Source: an uncultured Flavobacteriaceae bacterium
GTDB lineage: Bacteria; Bacteroidota; Bacteroidia; Flavobacteriales; Flavobacteriaceae
Direction of reading: 5' to 3'
Length of the DNA: 64,000 nucleotides
Assembly (NCBI GenBank): GCA_938073895.1
Contig: CALJFB010000003.1
Span: 1 to 64,000, forward strand
Each line of letters begins with the position of its first letter. Position 1 is the stretch's first letter. A program made the position numbers and the translations under genes. The notes under the pieces were generated by a model. It worked only from the letters and a program-made list of their open reading frames with translations. It was not told the DNA's origin and ran no database searches. This document shows positions 35,676 through 43,900 of the stretch, in pieces.

Positions 35676-37115
35676 TTATTCATTCCACCAAACTGGTGCA
35701 TTTATACTGTTGTTATTTGTTGCTGCAGCTGCTTGATTATAATTTGCGGCATTTAAAGCAGATTCTTCATCTGGATAAGGCATTCTAATTGGAATTAAAT
35801 TGTTGTTTAAACTGGCTTGAATTGTTTTTAGCTCAGGAAAACTTGTGCGTCTGTATTCTGTCCAACCTTCGTAACCATTAATCATGTTAGCAATCCATTT
35901 TTGGGTTATAATTTGTTCTAATGGCGAAGTTCCTGTTGCATTAAAAGCAGCGTTTCCTGTTAAATAATTTGTTGGAATTGTAGTTTGCCAATAGTTAAAA
36001 GCTTGTGTTACGCCAGTTTCGTATAAATCTTGTGCATTTGCTATAATATATCCTTTTTGAGCAGCTTCGGCTAGAAACAAAGCTGTTTCCCATGCTGTAG
36101 CATAATTTGCATCTAAAACCGATGTGTCTTCTCTAAAAGCAGTTCCTGCTAAAGAGTAATTTGCTACACTTATACTTGTTCCAGAAGCATCTAGACCATT
36201 TAATAATCCGTTGTATTCTAATGTTGTACTGTTTTCAAAAGGTCTAAAGTAGAATTCTAATCGGTTATCCGAGTAATTGTTTAGAATATCTTCCATAGTT
36301 TCAGACATTACAAAATTGGTGAAATCACCAATTCGTAATTGTGCCAATCTAAAACTGTTTGGATCTGTGTTTGTAAAGTTAAAAACTGCATTTTCAGTAT
36401 TTGAGGTAATGTAATTTCCTTCGGCAAAAATAGTTTGTAAGTTAGAAGAAACATCCATTTTGTTAGAAATACGCATTAGGTATTTAATTTTAAGTGAATT
36501 GGCAAATTTTACCCAAGACGCTAAGTTTCCGTTATATAAAATATCGCCTTCCAAAGGTTGTACGCCAGTATAATTCTCGATTGCGGAAATACCTTTTTCA
36601 AGATTATCTAAAATTCCGCCTTCATCTAAATAAATAGATTGTTGCGCGTTGTATGCTGGAGTTGCAGTTCCATTTACACCATTAAAAGCTTCTGTATAAG
36701 GCACGTTTCCAAATAAATCTGTTAATCCTGCAGTTATATATGCTTTTAGAATTAAAGATGGACCTTTGTAAACATTATTTGCTAAGATAGTTTTAGCCGA
36801 TTTTAATAGAATTTCGTTATCTCTTAAGTTGGTGTAAAATATTGGCCAAGGATTTCCGCCTAATTGTGGCGATTTTAAATCGTGACGACCAAAATTATTA
36901 AAATCTAATGCGGTTCTGTATTGCCCCAATAAATCTCCAGCCACAAAACCTTCGTAACTCATTTGTTCCCCAAAATTGTAAATAACTTGACGTAATAGTA
37001 AGTTAGGTTGCGCAGTAATTGGCGCATTAGAATTAGTGTTTATCTCTTCGAAATCTTTTGTGCAACTTGTAATTAGAAGCATAAAAAAACTAAAAATATA
37101 TAGTGTATTTTTCAT
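35676..37115 (-). CDS. SusD/RagB family outer-membrane lipoprotein
   Basis: 479 residues. Lipobox ITSC (Cys about residue 18) is followed by the common CTKDFEEINTNSNAP start. The fold is the SusD-like family 2 type (TPR helices, with QKWIANMINGYEGWTEYRRT near 410). Such proteins bind solutes at the cell surface for the SusC partner. The SusC gene lies 39 nt upstream. The ligand is unknown: there is no glycoside hydrolase in this operon, and the neighbours are arsenosugar-type genes. Confidence 0.9.
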   Translation of the reverse strand: MKNTLYIFSFFMLLITSCTKDFEEINTNSNAPITAQPNLLLRQVIYNFGEQMSYEGFVAGDLLGQYRTALDFNNFGRHDLKSPQLGGNPWPIFYTNLRDNEILLKSAKTILANNVYKGPSLILKAYITAGLTDLFGNVPYTEAFNGVNGTATPAYNAQQSIYLDEGGILDNLEKGISAIENYTGVQPLEGDILYNGNLASWVKFANSLKIKYLMRISNKMDVSSNLQTIFAEGNYITSNTENAVFNFTNTDPNSFRLAQLRIGDFTNFVMSETMEDILNNYSDNRLEFYFRPFENSTTLEYNGLLNGLDASGTSISVANYSLAGTAFREDTSVLDANYATAWETALFLAEAAQKGYIIANAQDLYETGVTQAFNYWQTTIPTNYLTGNAAFNATGTSPLEQIITQKWIANMINGYEGWTEYRRTSFPELKTIQASLNNNLIPIRMPYPDEESALNAANYNQAAAATNNNSINAPVWWNE

Positions 37116-37154
37116 TATTACTGTATTTTTTATTTCCGCAAAACAGAAATGTTA

Positions 37155-40100
37155 TTAGAAATTAAAACTTGCTTTTAAACCAAGACTTCTAGACGATGCA
37201 TAACTCATATCTTCCACACCACTTACAAATCCGTTGCCTTGAACTGCTAATTGTTCTGGATCAAAATGTGGGTTTTCTGTAATTACAAATAAGTTGTTTC
37301 CAATAATTGAAAAGTTAGCAGAAAGTCCTTCTTTTAATCCTAAAAATCCATCTTTAAACTCTAAATTGTAACCAATAGAAAACTGGCGTAATTTTAAATA
37401 AGACGCATCGTAAACATTGTTTTCTTCGTGATTTCTATCGTAAAACTGTCTGTAATACGTTTCGGCAGGAATGGCAACTGTATTTGCTAAACCTGTGTTT
37501 TGATTTACACCTTGTGCAACAATTCCTGCATCTGGTCTGTATGCTGTCTCGGCTAATTGTCCGCCAACATTTCCTAAAGCTCTTGTTCTTGATACAATTT
37601 CGCCACCTTGACGCCAATCTAATAAGAAGCCTAAATTCCAGTTTTTGTAACTAAAGTTGTTGTTAAAACCTAAAGTAAAATCTGGATTATAGTTTCCAAT
37701 TTTTCGTAATTCATTATCGGCAATAAATTTTCCGTCGTCTGTTAGTAAGAAATCGCCATTGGCATTTTTCTTGTAACCAGTTCCGTAAATATCTCCAATC
37801 TGTCCGCCTTCTTCTACCTGAAACCAAACAGTTTGATTGGCAGAATCGTAAATTCTACTATAAGCTAACGTTAAACGGCCATCGTTTTGAGGTAAACTTT
37901 TTATAGTTGATTTATTTGTGGCAAAATTAAACGTTGCATTCCAAGTAAAATTAGAAGTCTTAATAGGCGTAATTCCTAAAATAATTTCTACACCTTCAGA
38001 ATTTACTTCTCCACCATTTATAACTTGTTGGTTATATCCAGAAGAAATAGGAATTGGTAGCGAAATAATTTGATCCTTTGTAGTTGCATTATAGTAGGTG
38101 TAATCTATGCGAAGTCTATCTTTAAAGAACCTAAAATCGAAACCAGTTTCAAAAGATGTGGTACTTTCTGGTTTAAGGTTAGAATTAGATATAAAGTTTT
38201 GATCGCTTAAAGTTGGCTGGCCATTTACTGGCGTTTGAGACACAAAAGCACCAGAAGTTTGGTACGCATTAGTATCGTTTCCAACTTGTGCTACACTTGC
38301 TCTAATTTTAGCAAACGAAATTACTTCTGGTAATTTAAATACATTTGAAGCTACAAAACTTGTAGAAACCGATGGATAGAAAAATGATGTGCCATCTACA
38401 GAAAATGGCGTTGCTAAAGCGCTAGACCAATCGTTTCGACCTGTAATATCTAAGAAAATAAAATCTTTATAGCCAAATTTTGCTAATCCATAAAATGAAT
38501 TAATACGCTTTTCAGATTCGTACTGGTAACTTTCTAAAGGCGAAGCCGCATTATTTAAATTGTAAATTCCTGGCTGCGCTAAATTAACGGTTTGCACTTG
38601 TTTTGTTGAGGCATATTGGTTAAAACGATTTCCTCCAATAGAAAAATCAACTGTAAAATTGCCATATGCATTTCTATAATTTAATAAAAAATCTGTGTTA
38701 ACTTCTCTGTAAACTACATCGTGTTCTGCGTATGCACCATTTTTAAAACGATTAGAACTGTAAGCTCTTCTCATTTTTCTGGTCTCGTTACTATAGTCCA
38801 TTCCAGTTCTTAAAGTTGCACTAAAATGTTCTGTAAATTTATTTTTTATGGCAATGTTTCCAAAAATACGATCGCGATTAAACGAGTTTCTATTTTCGTA
38901 TAAGGTGAAGAATGGATTATCGAAAAACGTATAGTTAAAAGAATATTGCTGTTTGTTTTGTAATCCTGGTTGCCAGTAATCTCTTAAGCTATTAATGTTT
39001 AAAGATCTTGGACCCCAAGCTACTAAAGAATAATTTGCGTTTTCGCTTCCATAACCATTAGAAGGTCTATTATTGCTTGATGAATTAGTGTAGCTAAGAC
39101 TAGAGGTAACTGTGGTTTTGTTTGTAGGTTTAAATGTAAGGTTTGAGCTAACGGTTTGTCTATCTAAATTTACACCAGGAATAATAGATTCGCTTCTTAA
39201 ATCTGTAAACGAAATGCGGTAGTTACCTTTGTTAAAGGCATTAGAAAGTGCAATATTATTTATGGTTGTAACTCCAGTTTGATAAAAATCTTTAAGATTG
39301 TCTGGATTAGATTTAAATAGTGTTGGAGAAATAGTCTCACCAAAATATAGACTTGTATCTCCACCACGAACAATTGATCCATTAGGCAAAATTACAGGAC
39401 TATCAAATTGTGGAATATAAATGCCTGCATCTAAACTTGGACCCCAAGAATAAGATATATTATCGTTTGTTCCGCCACCTAAGCCATTTACATATTCAAA
39501 TTGCCCTGAGTTTCCTTGACCATAAGAATTTTGAAAATCGGGTAATCTAAACGCATTTTCCATAAAAACCGATGTATTTATAGAAACACCTAAACCTTTA
39601 GTTTTAGAGCCATCTTTAGTTTTTATAACAATTACACCATTAGCAGCACGCGTTCCGTATAATGCAGCAGCACTTGGACCTTTTAAAACGGTTACATTTT
39701 CAATATCGTCTGCATTAACTTCCATAGCGCCATTTCCAAAATCTATTTCTTGGAAACCTGCAGCAGCTTCATTTGTATTATTAAAGACAGTATTGTTGTT
39801 AATAGGAATTCCATCAACAATAAATAAAGGATTGTTGTTAGAAAAAGACGCTTCACCTCTAATAGTAATTTTAGACGATGATCCAACACCAGTAGCACCT
39901 TGAGAAATTGTAACTCCTGCAAATTTACCAGCTAAGTTATCTAGGAAATTTACGGTTTTTACTTCGGTTAATTGTTTAGCTCCAACGGTTTGTACTGCAT
40001 AACCTAGCTCTTTGGATTTACGCTCTAAACCTAATGCTGTAATAACAACTTCGTTTAGGCTTGTAGTGTCGTCTTCTAATAGAATGGTTAATTTTTTTAG

Positions 40101-40346
40101 GTCTTTAATAGTAATGTTTAAGGTTTTAAAACCTACTGAGGAAATGGTTAAAATAGTTGCTGTTTTTGCTTCAATTTTAAAGTTTCCATTATCGTCGCTT
40201 ATAGTATTTTTACCATTATTTGCCTGGATTGTAGAATAGGGAATTGGTAATCCATCTGTTTTAGACGAAATATTACCAGTAATAGTTTGTTGTGCAAAAC
40301 CTGTTGCGCAAAGCAATAGTAATGCAAGCATATAAAAATGCTTCAT
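37155..40346 (-). CDS. SusC/RagA family TonB-dependent outer-membrane transporter
   Basis: 1063 residues. Signal peptide ends near GFAQ. A carboxypeptidase-regulatory-like beta domain lies at 20-100, then the TonB-box region (NEVVITALG), the plug with LKGPSAAALYGTRAANGVI near 223-241 (SusC signature), and a 22-strand barrel ending in KASFNF. It imports a solute bound by the SusD partner in a TonB-dependent way. The upstream neighbour is the second DUF2064 gene, 62 nt away. An imperfect inverted repeat (CTGA/TCAG) sits at 40363-40376 in that gap. Confidence 0.92.
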   Translation of the reverse strand: MKHFYMLALLLLCATGFAQQTITGNISSKTDGLPIPYSTIQANNGKNTISDDNGNFKIEAKTATILTISSVGFKTLNITIKDLKKLTILLEDDTTSLNEVVITALGLERKSKELGYAVQTVGAKQLTEVKTVNFLDNLAGKFAGVTISQGATGVGSSSKITIRGEASFSNNNPLFIVDGIPINNNTVFNNTNEAAAGFQEIDFGNGAMEVNADDIENVTVLKGPSAAALYGTRAANGVIVIKTKDGSKTKGLGVSINTSVFMENAFRLPDFQNSYGQGNSGQFEYVNGLGGGTNDNISYSWGPSLDAGIYIPQFDSPVILPNGSIVRGGDTSLYFGETISPTLFKSNPDNLKDFYQTGVTTINNIALSNAFNKGNYRISFTDLRSESIIPGVNLDRQTVSSNLTFKPTNKTTVTSSLSYTNSSSNNRPSNGYGSENANYSLVAWGPRSLNINSLRDYWQPGLQNKQQYSFNYTFFDNPFFTLYENRNSFNRDRIFGNIAIKNKFTEHFSATLRTGMDYSNETRKMRRAYSSNRFKNGAYAEHDVVYREVNTDFLLNYRNAYGNFTVDFSIGGNRFNQYASTKQVQTVNLAQPGIYNLNNAASPLESYQYESEKRINSFYGLAKFGYKDFIFLDITGRNDWSSALATPFSVDGTSFFYPSVSTSFVASNVFKLPEVISFAKIRASVAQVGNDTNAYQTSGAFVSQTPVNGQPTLSDQNFISNSNLKPESTTSFETGFDFRFFKDRLRIDYTYYNATTKDQIISLPIPISSGYNQQVINGGEVNSEGVEIILGITPIKTSNFTWNATFNFATNKSTIKSLPQNDGRLTLAYSRIYDSANQTVWFQVEEGGQIGDIYGTGYKKNANGDFLLTDDGKFIADNELRKIGNYNPDFTLGFNNNFSYKNWNLGFLLDWRQGGEIVSRTRALGNVGGQLAETAYRPDAGIVAQGVNQNTGLANTVAIPAETYYRQFYDRNHEENNVYDASYLKLRQFSIGYNLEFKDGFLGLKEGLSANFSIIGNNLFVITENPHFDPEQLAVQGNGFVSGVEDMSYASSRSLGLKASFNF

Positions 40347-40408
40347 ATTTTTTTGGAATTAGCTGACTTGAATCAGTTTGTATTAATTTTTGACTAATAA
40401 ATGATGCC

Positions 40409-41083
40409 TTAAAGTAGAGTAGGCGAGCCTTTATTAAAATTAACACCATCAGTAAAGTGCTTAACAGCTAAAGAATATTGCGTGAAATGATTGACGATTT
40501 TATTTAAAATAGCAACAATTAAACGTCTTGTAATATGATGAATAAATTTGTAGCTATTTAAGAAATAATATAAATCCTTTTTTGTGTTAATGTCTTTAAG
40601 TAACTCTAAACGAATTTCGGTTTTAAGAGTTTTAAAATGCTTTAAAAATGCCTTTTGAATGGTGTTTGTTTGCCAAGCTAAATTTTTAAAATTGTTGTAA
40701 TTAAAATCGGCTTTATTTAATCCTAATAAATAAAAACCACCATTTTTAGATGGTCCTAAAACGAATTTATTGGCTTTTAAATTCTGATTTGCTTTAAGTA
40801 AATGAGAAACTTTAAGCTGAGGTGAATCGTTTCCAATAGAGATTACATTATTAAAACCTTTATTGTAAATGCTTTGTATGGCATTAGCAAAACGTTCTCC
40901 AAAAGAGTTTCCAATCTGCTGATTTTCGTTAATTATAAAATACGGTAAGTTGGAACGCTTGGCCTTTTTAATGACTAAGTTGTTCAGGTTTTTGAAAAGT
41001 TCTTCAGATTTATGAAACCCTTTATTTTGAGCTTCTTTAGTTGAAGAATTTGCAAAAATTAATATGGCCGTATGTTGTGTCAT
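40409..41083 (-). CDS. Divergent DUF2064 protein
   Basis: 224 residues. It keeps the core IGNDSPQL and LGPSKNGGFYLLGL blocks of DUF2064, but the N-terminal KTRL loop seen in the paralogue at 32382-32984 is replaced (ANSSTKEAQNKGFHKS). A C-terminal extension of about 45 residues (IHHITRRLIVAILN region) is unique to this copy. It follows ArsS by 18 nt. The lost N-terminal motif suggests altered or absent nucleotide binding. Confidence 0.75.
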   Translation of the reverse strand: MTQHTAILIFANSSTKEAQNKGFHKSEELFKNLNNLVIKKAKRSNLPYFIINENQQIGNSFGERFANAIQSIYNKGFNNVISIGNDSPQLKVSHLLKANQNLKANKFVLGPSKNGGFYLLGLNKADFNYNNFKNLAWQTNTIQKAFLKHFKTLKTEIRLELLKDINTKKDLYYFLNSYKFIHHITRRLIVAILNKIVNHFTQYSLAVKHFTDGVNFNKGSPTLL

Positions 41084-41101
41084 ATAAAAAACTAAAAATA
41101 A

Positions 41102-42157
41102 TTACGCAACAGTACCTTGGCAACTGCTTCCTGCTCCAGCAGTACAACCGTAGCAGTGTTGAGATATTACTATATTTCTTCCTTCTAGAAGTTCTTCGTT
41201 GTATTGGCTAATATGTTTGGCTTTGCTATTAACAGGTAATTCTAACATTTGATTAAAATCGCAATCAAATAAATAGCCATCCCAACTTATAGAAAGTGTG
41301 TTTGTACACATTACGTTCTCTACAGCTGCAGGATTATAAGCATCTACTAAAGCGTACATATAATCTTCGTAATTTTCTGAAGCTATTAAATAATCTAAGA
41401 AACGTGCAATTGGTAGGTTTGTAATAGCAAAAAGATTGTGAAATTGAATGTTAAAATCTTCTTTTAAAGCCTTTTTAAAATCCTTTTCCATAGCAACTTG
41501 GTCTCCAGGTAAAAATGCACCAGATGGATTGTAAACTAGGTCTAAACGTAAATCGCTATCAGGCATTCCATAACCACGCGCATTTAATTCTTGAAGTGCT
41601 TTAATTGATTTGTCAAAAACACCATTACCACGTTGTTTATCTGTTTTTCCTTTAGTCCAATGTGGCATAGAACTTACAACGTGTACATTGTGTTTTTTAA
41701 AGAAATCGGGTAAGTCGTAATATTTTTTATTAGCTCTAATTATGGTAAGGTTAGAACGTACAATAAAGTCTTTAATTCCTGCTTTAGAGGCTTCTTCTAC
41801 AAACCATCTAAAAAGCGGATTCATTTCTGGAGCGCCGCCAGTTAAGTCTAATGTGTGCGCACCTGTATTTTTTATAACTTCTATGCATTGTAGCATAGTT
41901 TCTTTAGTCATAATTTCTTTACGATCTGGACCAGCATCTACATGGCAATGCTCGCAAACTTGATTACACATATAACCAACGTTAATTTGTAGAATTTCTA
42001 GTTTTTTGGCTTTTAAAGGAAATTGATTTGTTTTAGAAATTTTTGATTTAAAAGTTTCTAATTCACCATTAGCAAATATGCCTCCAGATAGAATTTCGAG
42101 TTGTTTGTTAGATTGCGCTAAATCGCTATGCCTTTTTTGTAATGAAGTTTGTGCCAT
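41102..42157 (-). CDS. arsS: Arsenosugar biosynthesis radical SAM protein ArsS
   Basis: 351 residues from the ATG at 42157, which gives the usual start MAQTSLQKRHSDL; an in-frame upstream start at 42199 is less likely. The radical SAM motif C64xxxC68xxC71 reads CNQVCEHC, and the Gly-rich SAM loop is DLTGGAPEMN. The C-terminal Cys-rich stretch CYGCTAGAGSSCQG is typical of ArsS. The family attaches a 5'-deoxyadenosyl group to a methylated arsenical, giving the precursor of arsenosugars. No arsM methyltransferase is in this window. The AhpD-like gene is 71 nt upstream. Confidence 0.88.
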   Translation of the reverse strand: MAQTSLQKRHSDLAQSNKQLEILSGGIFANGELETFKSKISKTNQFPLKAKKLEILQINVGYMCNQVCEHCHVDAGPDRKEIMTKETMLQCIEVIKNTGAHTLDLTGGAPEMNPLFRWFVEEASKAGIKDFIVRSNLTIIRANKKYYDLPDFFKKHNVHVVSSMPHWTKGKTDKQRGNGVFDKSIKALQELNARGYGMPDSDLRLDLVYNPSGAFLPGDQVAMEKDFKKALKEDFNIQFHNLFAITNLPIARFLDYLIASENYEDYMYALVDAYNPAAVENVMCTNTLSISWDGYLFDCDFNQMLELPVNSKAKHISQYNEELLEGRNIVISQHCYGCTAGAGSSCQGTVA

Positions 42158-42228
42158 AAATATATTATCTAAGTCTAGTTTGTCGAGATATCTATACAAA
42201 CTTACGATATAAATTAAAAAACGGTTTT

Positions 42229-42561
42229 CTATAGATCTAGTTTGTTTACTTTATTCATCATTTGTACACCATGAACTAAAGTTGCTCCACTTTTAATTGC
42301 TGCGCCTACGTGTAAGGCTTCCATCATTTCTTCTTTGGTAATGCCGCGTTGTAAGCCATCTTTTGTGTAGGCATCTATACAATACGGGCATTGTTCTGTG
42401 TGTGCAACTGCTAGTGCTATTAAAGATTTTTCTCTTGCTGTAAGTTTTCCTTCTTTAAAAACTTCGGAGTAATAATCAAAAAATTTAGTTCCAAGTGTTT
42501 CGTTCCAGTCAGAAATTTTCCCAAATTTTCTTAAGTCTTTATCGTCGTAGTAATTACTCAT
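42229..42561 (-). CDS. Arsenosugar-associated AhpD/carboxymuconolactone-decarboxylase-like peroxidase
   Basis: 110 residues. The AhpD-type motif C58PYC61 with H54 and the following DAYTKDGLQRG block is the redox site of this family, which is usually found next to arsS. It is the first gene of the 13-gene run, so its upstream region should hold the operon promoter. It may protect ArsS or reduce an arsenical, but activity has not been shown. Confidence 0.82.
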   Translation of the reverse strand: MSNYYDDKDLRKFGKISDWNETLGTKFFDYYSEVFKEGKLTAREKSLIALAVAHTEQCPYCIDAYTKDGLQRGITKEEMMEALHVGAAIKSGATLVHGVQMMNKVNKLDL

Positions 42562-42595
42562 TTTTATTAAAATTATTAGTTTTTTAGCAAATTAG

Positions 42596-42610
42596 GTATA
42601 AATTTTATAC
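42596..42610. promoter_or_regulatory. Candidate operator upstream of the ArsS operon
   Basis: Perfect inverted repeat GTATAAA-T-TTTATAC, 34 nt upstream of the first gene of the operon and inside the only space available for its promoter if the hairpin at 42617-42640 insulates it. It could bind a dimeric repressor. Chance in AT-rich DNA is a real alternative. Confidence 0.35.
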
Positions 42611-42616
42611 AAAAAA

Positions 42617-42640
42617 AACGCCTGTAACAATGCAGGCGTT
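42617..42640. terminator. Symmetrical terminator-like hairpin
   Basis: AACGCCTG and CAGGCGTT arms with A-run and T-run flanks on both sides, so it can act in either direction. It lies just upstream of the minus-strand ArsS operon, with no recognised gene ending there. Confidence 0.65.
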
Positions 42641-42950
42641 TTTGATTTAATTAATTTATAAGTTACATCATAACATGTTTGTTGCAATATTGTTCCTGTT
42701 AGCAATGCTTAATAAGAAGTTATTACTATATGTTATGTAAATTGTTAGATAGATTTGAATAGTTTTTTTTCAATTTCTGCTTCCTAAAGCATAAATAAAT
42801 AGACTTATTTTTAGAGTTTGTGGCGTAATATGGTATTATTTCTCTTATAAGAATTGTTTTGTTAGTTTACTTATTAAGTGTTTAATTATTAGATGTATAT
42901 GTTTGTCTTTTGTTGTGTTTATTTTAATGAGTTTTCTAAGCATAAAAAAA

Positions 42951-42974
42951 GCCTTTAATCTATAGATTAAAGGC
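42951..42974 (-). terminator. tRNA-Phe terminator
   Basis: Perfect 10-bp stem GCCTTTAATC/GATTAAAGGC with a four-base loop, followed on the minus strand by seven T residues. It lies about 20 nt after the tRNA. Confidence 0.88.
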
Positions 42975-42992
42975 TTTTAACATTTTTAATAG

Positions 42993-43065
42993 TGGTGCCT
43001 CCAGGAATCGAACCAGGGACACAAGGATTTTCAGTCCTTTGCTCTACCAACTGAGCTAAGGCACC
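42993..43065 (-). tRNA. tRNA-Phe (GAA)
   Basis: Complete cloverleaf on the minus strand: acceptor GGTGCCT/AGGCACC, D-arm GCTC/GAGC, anticodon loop CTGAAAA giving anticodon GAA, T-arm CCTGG/CCAGG with TTCGATT loop, discriminator A. CCA is not encoded. Confidence 0.97.
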
Positions 43066-43083
43066 ATTGTCTAAATGCGAGTG

Positions 43084-43114
43084 CAAATATAACATCTATT
43101 TTTACATTACCAAA
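43084..43114 (-). promoter_or_regulatory. tRNA-Phe promoter
   Basis: On the minus strand TTTG (43114-43111) is followed after exactly 19 nt by TATATTTG (43091-43084), a textbook Bacteroidota -33/-7 pair. It ends 18 nt before the tRNA 5' end. Confidence 0.8.
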
Positions 43115-43139
43115 ACATTTTTTATCTTTTTTGATTTAT

Positions 43140-43147
43140 TATATTTG
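43140..43147 (+). promoter_or_regulatory. Candidate -7 element for coaX operon
   Basis: TATATTTG matches TAnnTTTG and lies 18 nt before the coaX ATG at 43166. No clear -33 element is seen. It supports the shorter coaX start. Confidence 0.5.
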
Positions 43148-43165
43148 TATTTAAAATCATTGAAT

Positions 43166-43900
43166 ATGAATTTAATTTTAGACGCTGGTAATTCTTATGT
43201 AAAAATAGCTGTTTTTCATTTAGATGATTTAGTTTTTAAATGCTCGGAATCCTATGAAGATTTTTATAATTCATTTTTAAAAATTATACAAAATTATTCT
43301 AAAATTGAGTTTGGTATCCTATCTTCTGTAGGAGCTTTTTCTAAAATGGATATTGACAAGATCAAACTAAACGTTAATTTAATAGAGCTTACCAATTGCA
43401 TTAAGTTGCCATATTCTAATTTATACAAAACACCAAAAACTTTGGGTAAAGATAGGTTGGCATTAATTAGCGCATCTATGATTAATTATTCGAACAAAAA
43501 TGTTTTAGTTATTGATGCGGGAACATGTATAACATTTGATTTTAAAAATAATGAGAATCAATATTTAGGTGGCGCTATTTCTCCAGGACTAAACCTTAGG
43601 TATAAAGCATTAAATAATTATACAAATGGATTACCTCTTTTAGAAAAAAGTACTGAACCCATTAATTTTGTTGGAAATACAACAAATACATGTATGCATT
43701 CTGGTGTTATAAATGGTGTTGTTCAAGAAATTGACGGTGTAATAGCGCAATATAATACTGAAAATGAAGATTTAACAGTTATTTTAACAGGTGGAGATGC
43801 TAAATTTTTGTCTTTGAAATTAAAAAGTAGCATATTTGCCAATTCTAATTTCTTATTAGAAGGATTGAACTATTTGTTGAATTATAATAGAAAAGAATGA
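43166..43900 (+). CDS. coaX: Type III pantothenate kinase
   Basis: 244 residues from the ATG at 43166. A frame open from 43067 would overlap the -7 element and add 33 residues unlike the family, so it is rejected. Motifs: NLILDAGNSYVK (phosphate loop with the catalytic-type Asp), KTLGKDRL, VIDAGTCITFD, and LTGGDAKFL near the end. It phosphorylates pantothenate in the first step of CoA synthesis. It overlaps the following outer-membrane protein gene by 4 nt. Confidence 0.93.
   Translation: MNLILDAGNSYVKIAVFHLDDLVFKCSESYEDFYNSFLKIIQNYSKIEFGILSSVGAFSKMDIDKIKLNVNLIELTNCIKLPYSNLYKTPKTLGKDRLALISASMINYSNKNVLVIDAGTCITFDFKNNENQYLGGAISPGLNLRYKALNNYTNGLPLLEKSTEPINFVGNTTNTCMHSGVINGVVQEIDGVIAQYNTENEDLTVILTGGDAKFLSLKLKSSIFANSNFLLEGLNYLLNYNRKE

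Larger units (their letters stand above)
42562..42992. other. Gene-free stretch between ArsS operon and tRNA-Phe
   Basis: 431 nt with no supported ORF. From left to right it holds an inverted repeat at 42596-42610, a symmetrical terminator-like hairpin at 42617-42640, about 300 nt of AT-rich DNA, and the tRNA terminator at 42951-42974. The approximately 300 nt between the two terminators could encode a small RNA on the minus strand, but no promoter is obvious. Confidence 0.5.

Noticed and set aside
42158-42199. Longer start for ArsS
   Set aside because: The additional 14 residues are outside the usual ArsS N-terminus; MAQTSLQ is the more likely start.
28972-42561. Polysaccharide utilisation locus
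   Set aside because: SusC and SusD are present, but no glycoside hydrolase, sulfatase or hybrid two-component regulator is in the operon. The neighbours are arsenosugar-type genes.
43067-43165. Longer coaX start
   Set aside because: It would overlap a -7 element and add residues unlike the family; the ATG at 43166 begins the conserved phosphate loop.
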